Shown piece by piece: positions 54,015 to 64,000 of a DNA stretch of 64,000 nt. The notes beneath the pieces were generated by a model. It was not told the origin of the DNA and did no database searches. It was given only the letters and a program-made list of their open reading frames with translations. A program made the position numbers and the translations under genes. This stretch comes from Brassica napus. Its lineage: Eukaryota > Streptophyta > Magnoliopsida > Brassicales > Brassicaceae. The stretch covers positions 1,870,652-1,934,651 of the forward strand of contig NC_063444.1 of NCBI RefSeq assembly GCF_020379485.1, in the 5' to 3' direction. Numbering within the stretch: position 1 is the first letter of the stretch; each line of letters opens with the position of its first letter.

Positions 54015-54550
54015 CTGCTAAACAAGTATTTAATCCGAAGACAGATTTTATAGAGTATTCACGTATATTAAAAAAATAATAAATGTTTACAACTAAATTT
54101 ATTGTTTATTTCACTATACATTTTCTAATAACTATCAACAAATAGTATTTAATTAATTCAAATATTTTCAATTAATTTTTCTTAATAGCATACAATTTAT
54201 CAATATTAACTACTAAAAATACCTTAAAATTCTAAAAAATCTACTCCCTCCGTTTCATAATATAAGTAGTTTTGGCTAAAATCACGAAGATTAAGAAAAT
54301 TATTATGTTTTTAAAAAGTATTTTATAATAAATAGGTTGAATATAATTTAACCAATAAAAAATAAGTCTATTTAATTTGATTGGTCACACTGTATTCAAT
54401 AAATGTAAAAGTTACCTAGAAATACGAAAACTACTTACGTTTTGAAACAAAAACATTTTTCTAAAACTACTTACAATATGAAACGGAAGAAATATTATTT
54501 TGGAACAAAAAAATAACTTCAGAAAATTCTCCTTCTAGGAACAGAGGAAC
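54015..54550. mobile_element. Older MITE interrupted by a Stowaway insertion
   Basis: Flanks on both sides match the interior of the 31355-31605 element: 'aataaatgttta', 'tatacattttc', 'aattcaaatatt', 'aaaaaatcta' on the left and 'tggaacaaaaaaa', 'ggaaca(g)agg' on the right. The match is broken by the element at 54244-54492. The outer ends are degraded, so the limits are approximate. Confidence 0.6.
54244..54492. mobile_element. Stowaway-type MITE, 249 bp
   Basis: Starts CTCCCTCCGTTTCATAATAT and ends with the near inverse (ATATGAAACGGAAGAAA). The word AAGTAGTTTT lies just inside the left end and AAAACTACTT just inside the right. TA flanks both sides (54242-54243 and 54493-54494). The interior is non-coding and AT-rich. 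Confidence 0.8.
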
Positions 54551-55879
54551 TATCAAACTAGTGCGACACACAACCTTCGTGAATATTCAACTACTACCTC
54601 CCTTTTTATAACAATAGTTATCGTTTACAGCAATGCATGTTGGTATATATAAATTCATCAAAAACAATAACAACGAGAACCTTCTTCTGAGATTTTCAAT
54701 TCGTTAAAAATCTATGGAACATATTTAGTATAATTGCAAATATTATCAAAAAAAAAATTCCCTATGCGCATGAATCAACGATTAATCTCCATATCTCTTG
54801 ATTTTTCTACTGGCTCGTGCAAATCATACGCGCGTGAGAAAAATAAAAATTGCTCACGTACGTATTTTGATTCATTTTCATATATATGTCTACATCTGCA
54901 TCATGTTGACAAAAGAAAATATAACATATGCATCATATTATTTTATATGTTGTTTGAATTGTTTATGTATGTTTAAAAATGTTAGATATGAAGGCTTACG
55001 TAAGATGAAGTTGACCGATTTCTCTCCTTACACGTTCTTTGCATCTTCAATAAGCATTTCCCCCCATCAGAAAATGGTGCACTATGCTGAAAATTAGTTT
55101 TAAAAGACAAACTCGGCTAAATATATCTAATCAGTATATTTATTTATTTAGTGGTGAATCATTTGACATGCATTAATCTATAGCAGTTAATATAGAAAAC
55201 GTCTTACAATTCGATTTTTAACTATATATAAAATATTTATTTCGAGATATTGACAATAATCCTATTTACTGATTAATTTATGGTCGTAGAGTGGTTTATG
55301 AAAAAAAAACAACATTGCTAAAATTTTCACACTAACAAAATTAGTTGAATATTATGATAACCAGAGATTATACCCATATGTTTTATAGAAAATGATAAAA
55401 GCATTGCATCATTTGTAATACTATACTCTCTAATACAGGATTGGCTTTGTGTATGAACAAGAACAAAGATGACATTCTATTTTGTAAAATCATTATTCTA
55501 AATCAGTACTACAACTGAATACCATTATATAATCCATACACATTAACTGGGGTGACTTCATAAGAAATGTGTGATATATATATAGGGTGAAATTTAAGGA
55601 TCCATGATTGCTGATGCATGCTTGCTGATCTGCAATACGATGTTGTTTTATCTTCATAATATATATAAACGAAATATGAAATCTAAATATTAATTTGTAT
55701 TACATATAATATATTTTGACTAAACATCATGTCTCTAAGTACTGCAAACTGTAATTTATTAGTTAAATTCAGATCCGAAATGAAAAAAGTAATCAAGGTG
55801 AGATTAGAAAGCTGTCAGTACAAGATATATACGGAAGAGTATATATACATACTAAACTGTATAGCCATTTGATAATGTG

Positions 55880-55889
55880 GTAAGCACGT

Positions 55890-55893
<4 letters not shown>
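55880..55893. repeat. Left target-site duplication of LINE
   Basis: GTAAGCACGTCATT is repeated exactly at 61421-61434, giving a 14-bp duplication around the element, typical of target-primed reverse transcription. Confidence 0.9.
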
Positions 55894-55947
<54 letters not shown>

Positions 55948-56097
55948 TGGACATCCTTTCCAAATAAACCCATCAGGGTAAAAGTTTACATCAGATGTAA
56001 CTCGTACTAGAGAAATCGACAATTACAGAGACAGCATAATAAGGAACTTAATAATATAATGTGAAACTTTTGTGAAGCAGATCTGATGATTCCCTTC

Positions 56098-59000
56098 TCA
56101 AGCTTGGAATCTATCAAACCATATATACAAATATGACTCTTCATATTGTCGCAGAGAAGTTGTACCGATAGTTCTCTCCCTGTCAAGACCAAGAAGCTTT
56201 GCCCGAGCCTGGAGTTGAACCTCTTTGACGATCAGAGTAGGTGGCTTATGTAAAGCAGAGTGAAGACGGGAATTCCTTTCCCTCCAAATGAAATAAACAG
56301 AAGCTTGGAAAACTAATTTCAAGATAGCTTTAATCTTCTTACGCAAGGGGACTGAAGTGAGCCAAGGAACAATCTCTTCCAAAGAAGTAGGAAAGGTGAG
56401 CCTGAGTTTAGATAATAGCATTCCCCACACTGCAATAGAGAAGTGACACTCAAAAAACAGATGTTTAGACGTCTCTGTTGCATGACCACAGAGAAGACAC
56501 TCTTCGGGAACCACAAGACCCCATGATCTTAATCTGTCACGAGTCAGCATTCTGTCCTTAAGTACAAGCCATACTATGAAAGAATGCTTGGGAATATTTT
56601 GGCTAAACCAGACCACCTTGTGCCAAGCCACTGAGGGCGGAGTAGGGTTTAGGGAAAACCAAGTCTTGGAAGCTGAGAACCCTGATGGAGGGTCGTTTAC
56701 CGAGTTCCTCCACATATAATAGTCACACTCTGAGGAAGAAATGTCTGGAGCCTGCGAAGGTAAGGATTGACGCAGTAGTCTTAACGTCGGGTTCCTAGAA
56801 CGAGGAGCTCTCCAAGCACCTGCTACCACCGCCTCAGCAACTGAAGATTCAATAGGAATGCCCGAGACCTGAGGTCCTAGCGTTCCAGTAATATCAATAA
56901 GAGACCCCAATTCCGTCCAGTTATCATGCCAAAAGGACGCAATTGAACCAGAGTTAACATGGCAGAGAATGCGGGGTTTTGCTAGATCTCGAAGCTTCAT
57001 GAGACGTCTCCAAATCCAGCTACCCACATTTGAGAAATCAAAAGACCAAAACAGTCTCGCAGCTATAATATGTTCTCGAACCCAAGCAACCCATAACGAA
57101 TCAGAACCAGCAAAAATAAACCATATTAATTTGATTCCATAAACCTGATTTAAATCAGCAAGTCGACGCAAACCCAACCCTCCACACTCTTTAGGTAAAC
57201 AAACAGCTTCCCATGAGACTTTTGCTCCTCTTGCCGAATTAGGTGCTCCTGTCCAGAGGAATGCATTACAAATCTGTTCGAGAGTATCCAAGCATTCCTT
57301 CGGCAGGGGAAAGATAGATGACCAGAAGTTGATCATGCTGTAAATAACTGATTGAATCAGCTGTAGCCTGCCGGCAAAAGAGAGCCGTTTAGACGTCCAT
57401 GAAGAAACCCGGCTTCTAACTTTATCCACCAAAGGTTGGTAGTCCTGGCGTCTCAGCTTATGAGGCGATAAGGGGACTCCAAGATACTTAACAGGAAGAG
57501 ATCCTTGCACAATCCCAAAATCAGATGCTAGAGCTGATGCTGCTTCCGAATTATTTCCATCAACAAAAACACAAGTTTTTCTAAGGTTCAGCGCCAACCC
57601 TGATCTTCTCTGAAAATCCCTAAGAACCGTCATAATACCTCTCAAGGACTCGGAAGAGCCATCAAAAAAAATGAGAAGATCGTCGGCAAAGCTCAAATGG
57701 GTAACCAAAGGATTACAACATTTAGGATGGATACCAAATTTCTCTTCTCTGGCTGCAGTATCTAGATCTTTTGATAGAATATCCATGGCCATAACAAAGA
57801 GTGAAGAGGAGATAGGATCTCCTTGTCGTAATCCTTTTTTTCCCGGAAAGAAACCCGCTAGTTCTCCATTTAAGGACACTGAGTAAAATGGGGTGGTAAT
57901 ACACTGCCTTATCCAAGAGATAAAAATAGGGGGTAAGTCGAAAGCTTGAAGGATATTCAAGACAAAATCCCACTCAATGCTGTCATATGCTTTAGTAATA
58001 TCCACTTGCAAACAGCCTCTTGTTGTTGCTCCACTCTTGTGAAAATCTGCCACTAGCTCTGAGGCGAGGAGAACATTCTCGCATAATAGCCTTCCTTTGA
58101 TGAAACCCACTTGGTTCCTTTGAACAGCCTTAGGAGTAATAATCCTCAGCCGCGCAGCCAACAACTTTGCAATGACTTTGTACACAGTATTACAAAGTGA
58201 AATAGGTCGAAAGTCAGACAAAGAAGAGGCACCAGGCGTTTTTGGGATCAAGGAAATGACAGTGGCATTCGTTTGTCTCTGCATGTCAGGCTCCAAAAAG
58301 AATTGCTTCACTGCTCTAGTGAAATCCTCACCCACTAAGTCCCAAGAAGCTTTGAAGAACTCTGCCGAGAACCCGTCGGGTCCCGGAGCTTTGTCTTTAG
58401 GCAGGGCAAAAAGAGTATTTTTTATGTCCTCATCCGAGGGAATAGCTGAGAGACGTTCATTCTGCGAAGGGGTGGTTCTAAAAGAATGAATAGATCTGAT
58501 TTGATCTACCGTATACGGAGTGACAGCAACATTAGACCGACCCTGCAGCAGAGAATAAAAACTGACCGCCAAATTCTTCATTTCTTGGATATCAACAACC
58601 CGAGAATTATTTGCATCTGTGAGAAAATGGATCAAGTTCCTGGAGAGATTTGCCTTAACACACTTGTGATAAAATCCAGTGTTGAGATCTCCCTTACTAG
58701 TCCAACGCACTCTTGACTTAAGCCTGAAAAAATTCTGTTCTGCTGCTGCTAAAACCAACCATGAATCCCGAGCCCTTCTTTCATCTTCGAACAAAGCCTG
58801 AGTTGGATCAGTAAGCAAAAGGAGCTGAATGCGCTGAAGGTCATCAAAAGCCTCTTTCGTTCTCTTTTCGATGTCACTAAAGGCAGATCGATTGAGAGAT
58901 TTACAGATCATTTTTGCAGCTCTCAACTTTTGATAGAGAGAAGACATAGCGGAGCCTGCCCGACCAGAAGGAGTCCATGCCTCAGACAGTAGCTGCTGAT

Positions 59001-59781
59001 AATCAGGATGACCGGCAAAGAAGGAGAAGAACATGAATCTTGATCTTCTACGGTGCGAGTCATGTGATATCGTGACAATACATGGGGAATGATCAGAACT
59101 TCCTGGAGGGTCAAATACCGCATTTGCATTGGGGAATTTATCCTGAAAAGCTTCATTAATCAAGGCTCTATCCAGCTTCCTGGACTTTGGATCAGTCGGA
59201 CTACAGTTCGTCCAGGTGAAAAAACATCCTTGATACGAGAGATCATAGAGATAGCTATCATTTAAGCATTCCTGAAACTCCACCATTCCACCAACAGAAA
59301 TATCCACTGGGTAAAGAGAAAATATCTCGGAGACAGCAAGAACCTGATTAAAATCTCCTAGAATCATCCAAGGAGAGTTTCGCAAAGTTGATGAATTTGA
59401 TAACTGCCGAATAGAATCCCAAAGAAAGATTCTGTCACTTCTCTCGTTGAAAGCATAGACAAATCCAACCGTGAAAGCTGTCTGCGTAACTGGGTCAAAA
59501 ACACCACACACCATAATCTGTGGAGACTTCAAATACACCATAACAGAGAGAGCCGGGTTCCAAATTACCACAATACGTCCATTTTCCGCTTCCGGACTAT
59601 GGTTTGAATCAAAAGACCATCCAGGAAAGTAGCTTGAGATAAGGTTATTCAAATTTTCTTGCTTCACATGAGTTTCCAAAAAACCGCCAATCATAGGCCG
59701 GTTGGTGCGAATCCACCTCTGCACATTTAATTTCCGATTATTGCCGTTAAGGCCCCTTATATTCCAACAAAAACACTTCAT
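56098..59781 (-). CDS. LINE ORF2: endonuclease and reverse transcriptase
   Basis: 1227 codons without a stop. An APE-type endonuclease begins at MKCFCWNIRGLNGNNRK and includes ETHVKQ, ILGDFNQVL and the SSDHSPC histidine box. The reverse transcriptase includes LPKDKAPGPDGFSAEFFK, RPISLCNTVYKVIAKLL, KAYDSIEWDF, GLRQGDPISSSLF and the catalytic LSFADDLLIF, with FADD in place of YADD as is common in plant LINEs. A zf-RVT domain near the C-terminus contains FIVWLVLKDRMLTRDRL and CLLCGHATETSKHLFFEC. No RNase H domain is visible. It starts 30 bases after ORF1 ends. Confidence 0.95.
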   Translation of the reverse strand: MKCFCWNIRGLNGNNRKLNVQRWIRTNRPMIGGFLETHVKQENLNNLISSYFPGWSFDSNHSPEAENGRIVVIWNPALSVMVYLKSPQIMVCGVFDPVTQTAFTVGFVYAFNERSDRIFLWDSIRQLSNSSTLRNSPWMILGDFNQVLAVSEIFSLYPVDISVGGMVEFQECLNDSYLYDLSYQGCFFTWTNCSPTDPKSRKLDRALINEAFQDKFPNANAVFDPPGSSDHSPCIVTISHDSHRRRSRFMFFSFFAGHPDYQQLLSEAWTPSGRAGSAMSSLYQKLRAAKMICKSLNRSAFSDIEKRTKEAFDDLQRIQLLLLTDPTQALFEDERRARDSWLVLAAAEQNFFRLKSRVRWTSKGDLNTGFYHKCVKANLSRNLIHFLTDANNSRVVDIQEMKNLAVSFYSLLQGRSNVAVTPYTVDQIRSIHSFRTTPSQNERLSAIPSDEDIKNTLFALPKDKAPGPDGFSAEFFKASWDLVGEDFTRAVKQFFLEPDMQRQTNATVISLIPKTPGASSLSDFRPISLCNTVYKVIAKLLAARLRIITPKAVQRNQVGFIKGRLLCENVLLASELVADFHKSGATTRGCLQVDITKAYDSIEWDFVLNILQAFDLPPIFISWIRQCITTPFYSVSLNGELAGFFPGKKGLRQGDPISSSLFVMAMDILSKDLDTAAREEKFGIHPKCCNPLVTHLSFADDLLIFFDGSSESLRGIMTVLRDFQRRSGLALNLRKTCVFVDGNNSEAASALASDFGIVQGSLPVKYLGVPLSPHKLRRQDYQPLVDKVRSRVSSWTSKRLSFAGRLQLIQSVIYSMINFWSSIFPLPKECLDTLEQICNAFLWTGAPNSARGAKVSWEAVCLPKECGGLGLRRLADLNQVYGIKLIWFIFAGSDSLWVAWVREHIIAARLFWSFDFSNVGSWIWRRLMKLRDLAKPRILCHVNSGSIASFWHDNWTELGSLIDITGTLGPQVSGIPIESSVAEAVVAGAWRAPRSRNPTLRLLRQSLPSQAPDISSSECDYYMWRNSVNDPPSGFSASKTWFSLNPTPPSVAWHKVVWFSQNIPKHSFIVWLVLKDRMLTRDRLRSWGLVVPEECLLCGHATETSKHLFFECHFSIAVWGMLLSKLRLTFPTSLEEIVPWLTSVPLRKKIKAILKLVFQASVYFIWRERNSRLHSALHKPPTLIVKEVQLQARAKLLGLDRERTIGTTSLRQYEESYLYIWFDRFQA

Positions 59782-59811
59782 GGAATGACAAAAAAGCGGG
59801 GCAACGAGGCA

Positions 59812-61293
59812 CTAAGCCTCCAAAAAAATTGAGGCTTGCTTGGGAAGCACAGCCTCAATAGAACCAAAAGCAATGGAATCCTGAGATTTATTAACAGATG
59901 AACCTGAACCGGAGGTACCACCTTCATCTTCACACAGACTGCGGAAGGTATGACGTTGATGTTTTCTGAAAATTTTCCTATCCGCAGCGGTTGCGAAGGG
60001 AGGAATATCCATTACAACATCAGCGAGTCGGTTCCTAAGAACCTTCTGAGCAGCACAAATCAATTCCTCCTCTGAACTAAACTGAGCAGAAGTAAGAATT
60101 TTTGCCTTGGAGATTGGGGACATGCTCCTCCGGGCCTTAGAAGAAGGAGATTTAGCTCCTACCCGGATCCATCTAGAAGATCCAGCATGAGTCTCAGTAT
60201 TAACAGAACCAACCGGAGAACTTGGAAGGCTGACCGACTTCCTCAAAACCCCAACAGACGTATCAGCAACAGAAGACACATGAGGAGAGGGAGGAGCGTT
60301 TTTTGAAGGTGTATTGGTAGAGCTAAGAGGAATTTGAAGATCATTTCCAGCGCTAGAGCCTTGATCCGACAACCTTGGAGGCAAAACTCTGGATGAAGCA
60401 GTGGGACATCTAAGGTCGAAGTGTCCAAACTCAGAGCACAACCCACACTTAGGCGGAAGCTTCAGATATTCAACGTATACATTAACTGAGTTTCCCATCT
60501 TGTCAACTACTTTGACAAACTTTGATTTCTTCCCATCCAATTTGATTACAACCTTCAGTTTGACAATACCATTTGTGTAAGGTTTGAGCTTTGGAAACTC
60601 CGATTGGACTGGAAAACCCACTCCAGTAGCAAAAGAACTAAACCCTTCCAGAGACCACAACTCAGAAGGAACGTTTTTAAATAGGATCCACACTGGAGCA
60701 TACTCGAGCTTCATTTTGGATAAAACCATATTTGGAGACCACTCTGTAACTGTGAAGGAGCAGTTTCCAGAGTGCCAAAAGGCAACATCAAGCACCCATT
60801 TTCTAGTAACCTCACATGGAATAAAAATCATACACACTCCTTTTGAATGATGTTTCACTTTGATTCTGCCTTGCTTACCCCATATTGGGTTAAGATCCGA
60901 AAAGATTTTTGCAGTGGAAGGTGGAGTACCATGGAATTGGGCCACTAAGTAACCCTTCCAAGTTTGAGAAGGACGGAAAACTACTGAGTCAGGTGCCTTG
61001 ACGATGGGAGTACCATCCGCAGAAAAGGTTGGCGAAGCCATCTTCTTTAGATTGTGAGAGGAGGATTTCAATTTAGAGACCCACAAGGCCGGAGAAGGCG
61101 AAGAAGTAGGGGCCATAACTTGAATCGACGGTGAGATTTGTTGCGGTGGTCCATCTTCGAGACACGGAGGAGCTTCCGGGTGAAGAAAAACAGGAGATCT
61201 AAGAACTAAATCGGACGAGGGAGATTCACGATGAACGACACACAGGTCTGGGGGCCAGGGAGGTTCGCACAGAGACGGAGAGGGTGAATCCAT
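59812..61293 (-). CDS. LINE ORF1: nucleic-acid-binding protein (DUF4283, zinc knuckle)
   Basis: 493 codons. The N-terminal part is Pro/Ser-rich. A DUF4283-type domain follows (SQTWKGYLVAQFHG, FSDLNPIWGKQGRIKV, WILFKNVPSELWSLEGFS). A CCHC knuckle, CGLCSEFGHFDLRC, lies near residue 285. The C-terminal region is Ser-rich and basic (SPSSKARRSMSPISKAK). Such proteins coat LINE RNA as chaperones. The start MDSPSPSLCEPPWPPD is the first ATG inside the element. The frame is intact. Confidence 0.9.
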   Translation of the reverse strand: MDSPSPSLCEPPWPPDLCVVHRESPSSDLVLRSPVFLHPEAPPCLEDGPPQQISPSIQVMAPTSSPSPALWVSKLKSSSHNLKKMASPTFSADGTPIVKAPDSVVFRPSQTWKGYLVAQFHGTPPSTAKIFSDLNPIWGKQGRIKVKHHSKGVCMIFIPCEVTRKWVLDVAFWHSGNCSFTVTEWSPNMVLSKMKLEYAPVWILFKNVPSELWSLEGFSSFATGVGFPVQSEFPKLKPYTNGIVKLKVVIKLDGKKSKFVKVVDKMGNSVNVYVEYLKLPPKCGLCSEFGHFDLRCPTASSRVLPPRLSDQGSSAGNDLQIPLSSTNTPSKNAPPSPHVSSVADTSVGVLRKSVSLPSSPVGSVNTETHAGSSRWIRVGAKSPSSKARRSMSPISKAKILTSAQFSSEEELICAAQKVLRNRLADVVMDIPPFATAADRKIFRKHQRHTFRSLCEDEGGTSGSGSSVNKSQDSIAFGSIEAVLPKQASIFLEA

Positions 61294-61420
61294 GGAGACC
61301 GAAGAGGGGGAGAGTTCTCAGCTCGGCGCGTGAGGCACCGTCACCGGCGGCGAGAAGAAGAAAACCTTATCGCCTAAGAATCGCTATAAAAGCGCGTTTT
61401 TTAGAAATTCAAAATATCTC

Positions 61421-61434
61421 GTAAGCACGTCATT
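61421..61434. repeat. Right target-site duplication of LINE
   Basis: GTAAGCACGTCATT, identical to 55880-55893. Confidence 0.9.
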
Positions 61435-64000
61435 ATGTTTTTAAGATAAAAAGGGAGTATATAATTATTTATATGAATATATTGCACCATAATTAACTAA
61501 ACTAATCAAAATAGATTAAGTGGATTCTTGAGCGGGATTAATTTATATTTTAATCCAGGCTTTACACCTAAGCAAACTTTTTTTTCGAAATTAGAAATTG
61601 CAAATTGTAATTACATAACAATTATCTATTTAACTTCTAGTGTGATGCCACAGGGGGTGGCGAAACAAAGCAATATTTAATCACTTGGCTTTCATTTAAA
61701 AAAGTCATTAAACGGCGTGACATCATCTTCCATTATCGCTGGCTTTCCTACATAATAATATTGTATTCATGTTATTTTATATCTTTTAAACAAGCAGTAC
61801 TTATGCGATAATTAGTAAAGTAGTTACATCCTATTTAACATTTCCCTTAAAGATTTAGTTCCACTTGCAAATTTATGTCAACAAGTTTGCATGTACATAC
61901 ACATTACACATAGATCACTTATATACAAATACAATACATGACGTTCAGAGTTTTGATGTTAAATACTGTAATATCAATGTCTTCCGACTAAGTCTTAACT
62001 AATAATTAAGGAGGTTAAATCATGTAATTAAGGAGTGAAACTAGTGTTTCGAGAAAAGCGACATGTGTAGGGTCGGCCGGATTCAGACAAAGAATTCCAG
62101 TAAGATAAATTTGGTGCTATTTTATTTTATTGATAAAAATAAAGAGAGCTTTCGTGCACGACAATATATTTCTTATAATAACTAGTATATTAACAATTCG
62201 ATAGTTAAGTATGTACGAGAGAGTTTATAAGTTATCATAAACACAAGGATTCCACCTGACTAATGGAGATTAAAGTAAGAGAGGTTATAGTAAATGACCA
62301 TTTTAAGTCAGGTCTTGGAAGCGGCGAGTCGGGGATCGGACGACGAGGAAGGGACGGTGGCTCCTCAGATTACTGAGAGCCGTTTGATCCTTACTTTTTG
62401 GAGCAAAGTGGCTTATCTTAACCCATCTTTCTATCCTTTCAAAGCCTGGCTCTTAGGCGATTATTTTAGATTTATTCTAGAATGTACGATTCATACTCAT
62501 CATTCTCTAATGGATGATCTTTATAAATGATAAATTTGGGAATAACATGTGTGTACGACTGGATTGCAGGATCGATTTTCCGTATAGTTGGACTTGGAAC
62601 GATACATGACATAATGTTGAAATTCTCAAAGTACATGTTGAAGTACATGTTGAAGTGGCAAAGAGTATTATACGTACATTATACCTAAACAGAAGTTTAT
62701 ACGTACGTACATGGTTAATTTACTAGAGTTCTGCGTCTTTTGATCTAGTTAGCATTCATGTTTCTTAAATATTTTCTGTTTACACTGTAAACAATCTCCT
62801 GTCACGTTCTGGATTAAGTATTTACTTTCACCACACGAGTATTCCTCACAATCGCTTTTCTGTGTGTTTGTTTCTACATGATATCTTCTCCAGTTTAAGT
62901 ATGCTTGTGTTTGCAACAATTAAATGTTTTTCTTCTTCTTATAGTAGAAGAATCCAATGCCCAGCTAAACAAGATAGTTTTAAAAACTTCTTTTATTCAA
63001 AATTTGCTTCAATCAGCGATATCAAAATCAAATTCCAAAGTTAAGATCAAATTTTGTTTTTCCCAAGACTTTGTTTAATTCTCCATGCATCATATATTCA
63101 TATCTCATTTTAAGAAACATATAATACAAAGATTATTTAAAAGTAACCTTAATTTGTACATCCTCCAAACCCTGGTAAGTAATATTTTGAATGTCATATA
63201 CTATTAGGCAAAGACGGAGAATTTTTATGCCTAGTGGTCACATGGCTACTTTTCATCTCCAAAAGTTATTCACAAAGTCTAACCCAATTAATTAAGGAGG
63301 GTAATAGCATAGAGAATATCATTGGGTTGTCTTCTTGATAATTTAAAAGTGTAATGTATTTATTTTCGAAAATGATGAATTCTTCAAACTAAATGCCGTT
63401 TTTTATTTGCAGAAACTAAGGATGTGAAAATGAGCTAGCTCGCTCAATTCAATTCAGTTCATAGTGAGCTCAGATCTTTCATGAGCTAACCCAGCTCAGC
63501 TCATTTATTATAGAGCTTCCATATATAAATTCTAACTCATCTCATCTAGATCATGAGTTAAATAAGCTAACTTGCAATCAAATCTAAAATAAAAATAAAA
63601 ATTGTAAAAATATTTATAAATAAAATATAGAACAAAATAACTTTTAATTTCTAATATAATTTAAATTTTAAATATTAAAAATCAAAATCATTAATGTAGA
63701 TACTGAATAAAACCAAAACCTAATAATAAATTAAATAAAAGCTAAATTAGTGATCCAAAAATCTATTCCACACAAGAGTCTTAAGATGATTCATTCAGAG
63801 TCTTCATTTATTCAAATCATAAAGATATATATTCTGTATCAGAATCTTACGTATATTTTGTTTTACATTTTAATTCTATAAATATATGATATCATGAGGA
63901 TTGATATCCATATTCTTTTACATTTTATATATATTTAAAAAAATTTGGTTTACATTTTAATTCTAGAAGATAAATATGATTAATATGGAAAGTATCTTTT
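61435..64000. other. AT-rich spacer to the window end
   Basis: Host intergenic DNA. A 78-codon frame at 62294-62530 shows no recognisable domain. Between about 63430 and 63560 there are many GAGCTCA/AGCTCAT words in a degenerate array. I find no supported gene or bounded transposon here. Confidence 0.5.

Larger units (their letters stand above)
53559..55879. other. AT-rich spacer between DAZ2-like gene and LINE
   Basis: Host intergenic DNA with a nested pair of MITEs listed separately. A short open frame around 54.7-55.1 kb shows no recognisable domain. No gene was supported. Confidence 0.5.
55892..61420 (-). mobile_element. Full-length L1-type LINE retrotransposon
   Basis: Minus-strand element of about 5.5 kb with a 5' UTR of about 127 bp (61294-61420), ORF1, ORF2, a 3' UTR and a poly-A tail (53 T in a row on the plus strand, 55892-55944). 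It is bounded by the 14-bp duplication GTAAGCACGTCATT; the T run overlaps the end of that duplication by two bases. Both frames are open from start to stop. The long uninterrupted tail and exact duplication indicate a recent insertion. Confidence 0.95.

Noticed and set aside
54734..55097. Two overlapping frames of 80 and 99 codons
   Set aside because: AT-rich, Phe/Ile/Tyr-biased translations without homology signals; typical chance frames.
55892..55944. Run of 53 T as a microsatellite
   Set aside because: It is the poly-A tail of the minus-strand LINE, adjoining its target duplication.
62294..62530. 78-codon frame near the window end
   Set aside because: No domain, no conserved neighbour and no splice or promoter support.

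Overview
The window is plant nuclear DNA, most likely from Brassica or a close relative in the Brassicaceae. It has intron-rich genes with GT-AG splice sites, AT-rich spacers and many plant transposons. The order BIG4, PWP1-like WD40, DUF89, XCP1, nucleotide-sugar transporter, unknown small protein, CPK5, TMT2/TST2, GLR3.2, DAZ2 matches, from memory, Arabidopsis thaliana At4g35380 down to At4g35280. Exon chains for BIG4, the WD40 protein, DUF89, XCP1, CPK5, TMT2 and GLR3.2 were joined by hand. Each sums to an open frame of a length typical for its family (1701, 472, 367, 356, 544, 741 and 912 aa).

Layout. 1.8-8.4 kb: BIG4 ARF-GEF (minus). 9.5-12.2 kb: CACTA-type transposon remnant with a long inverted repeat, GATC-rich tandem units and an AT-rich satellite. 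12.5-15.1 kb: WD40/PWP1-like gene (minus). 15.9-18.0 kb: DUF89 phosphatase (plus). 18.3-19.6 kb: XCP1 cysteine protease (minus). 20.0-22.5 kb: a decayed nucleotide-sugar transporter (minus). 23.5-23.9 kb: small unknown gene (plus). 25.3-28.0 kb: CPK5 (minus). 28-32.7 kb: spacer with two MITEs. 32.8-35.7 kb: TMT2 sugar transporter (plus). 36.5-40.1 kb: GLR3.2 channel (minus). 40.4-42.0 kb: a solo LTR. 42.4-48.6 kb: a very young Copia element. 50.0-52.3 kb: a DSK2-like ubiquitin receptor (plus). 52.7-53.6 kb: DAZ2-type zinc-finger gene (plus). 54.0-54.6 kb: nested MITEs. 55.9-61.4 kb: a full-length LINE (minus). The last 2.6 kb is AT-rich spacer.

The host genes do not form a pathway; they are an ancestral syntenic block. 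The most interesting points are: a DSK2 gene kept between DAZ2 and GLR3.2, where A. thaliana chromosome 4 has none, and itself shortened; a sugar-transporter gene with several lesions among intact neighbours; a Copia element with one LTR mismatch, a hairpin-bearing 39-bp leader array and gag/pol split behind acceptor-like sites; an intact LINE with a 14-bp target duplication; a solo LTR 286 bp upstream of the GLR3.2 start codon; and an in-frame upstream AUG in CPK5 that would hide its myristoylation site. No CRISPR array, rRNA, tRNA or prokaryotic defence-like system was seen.
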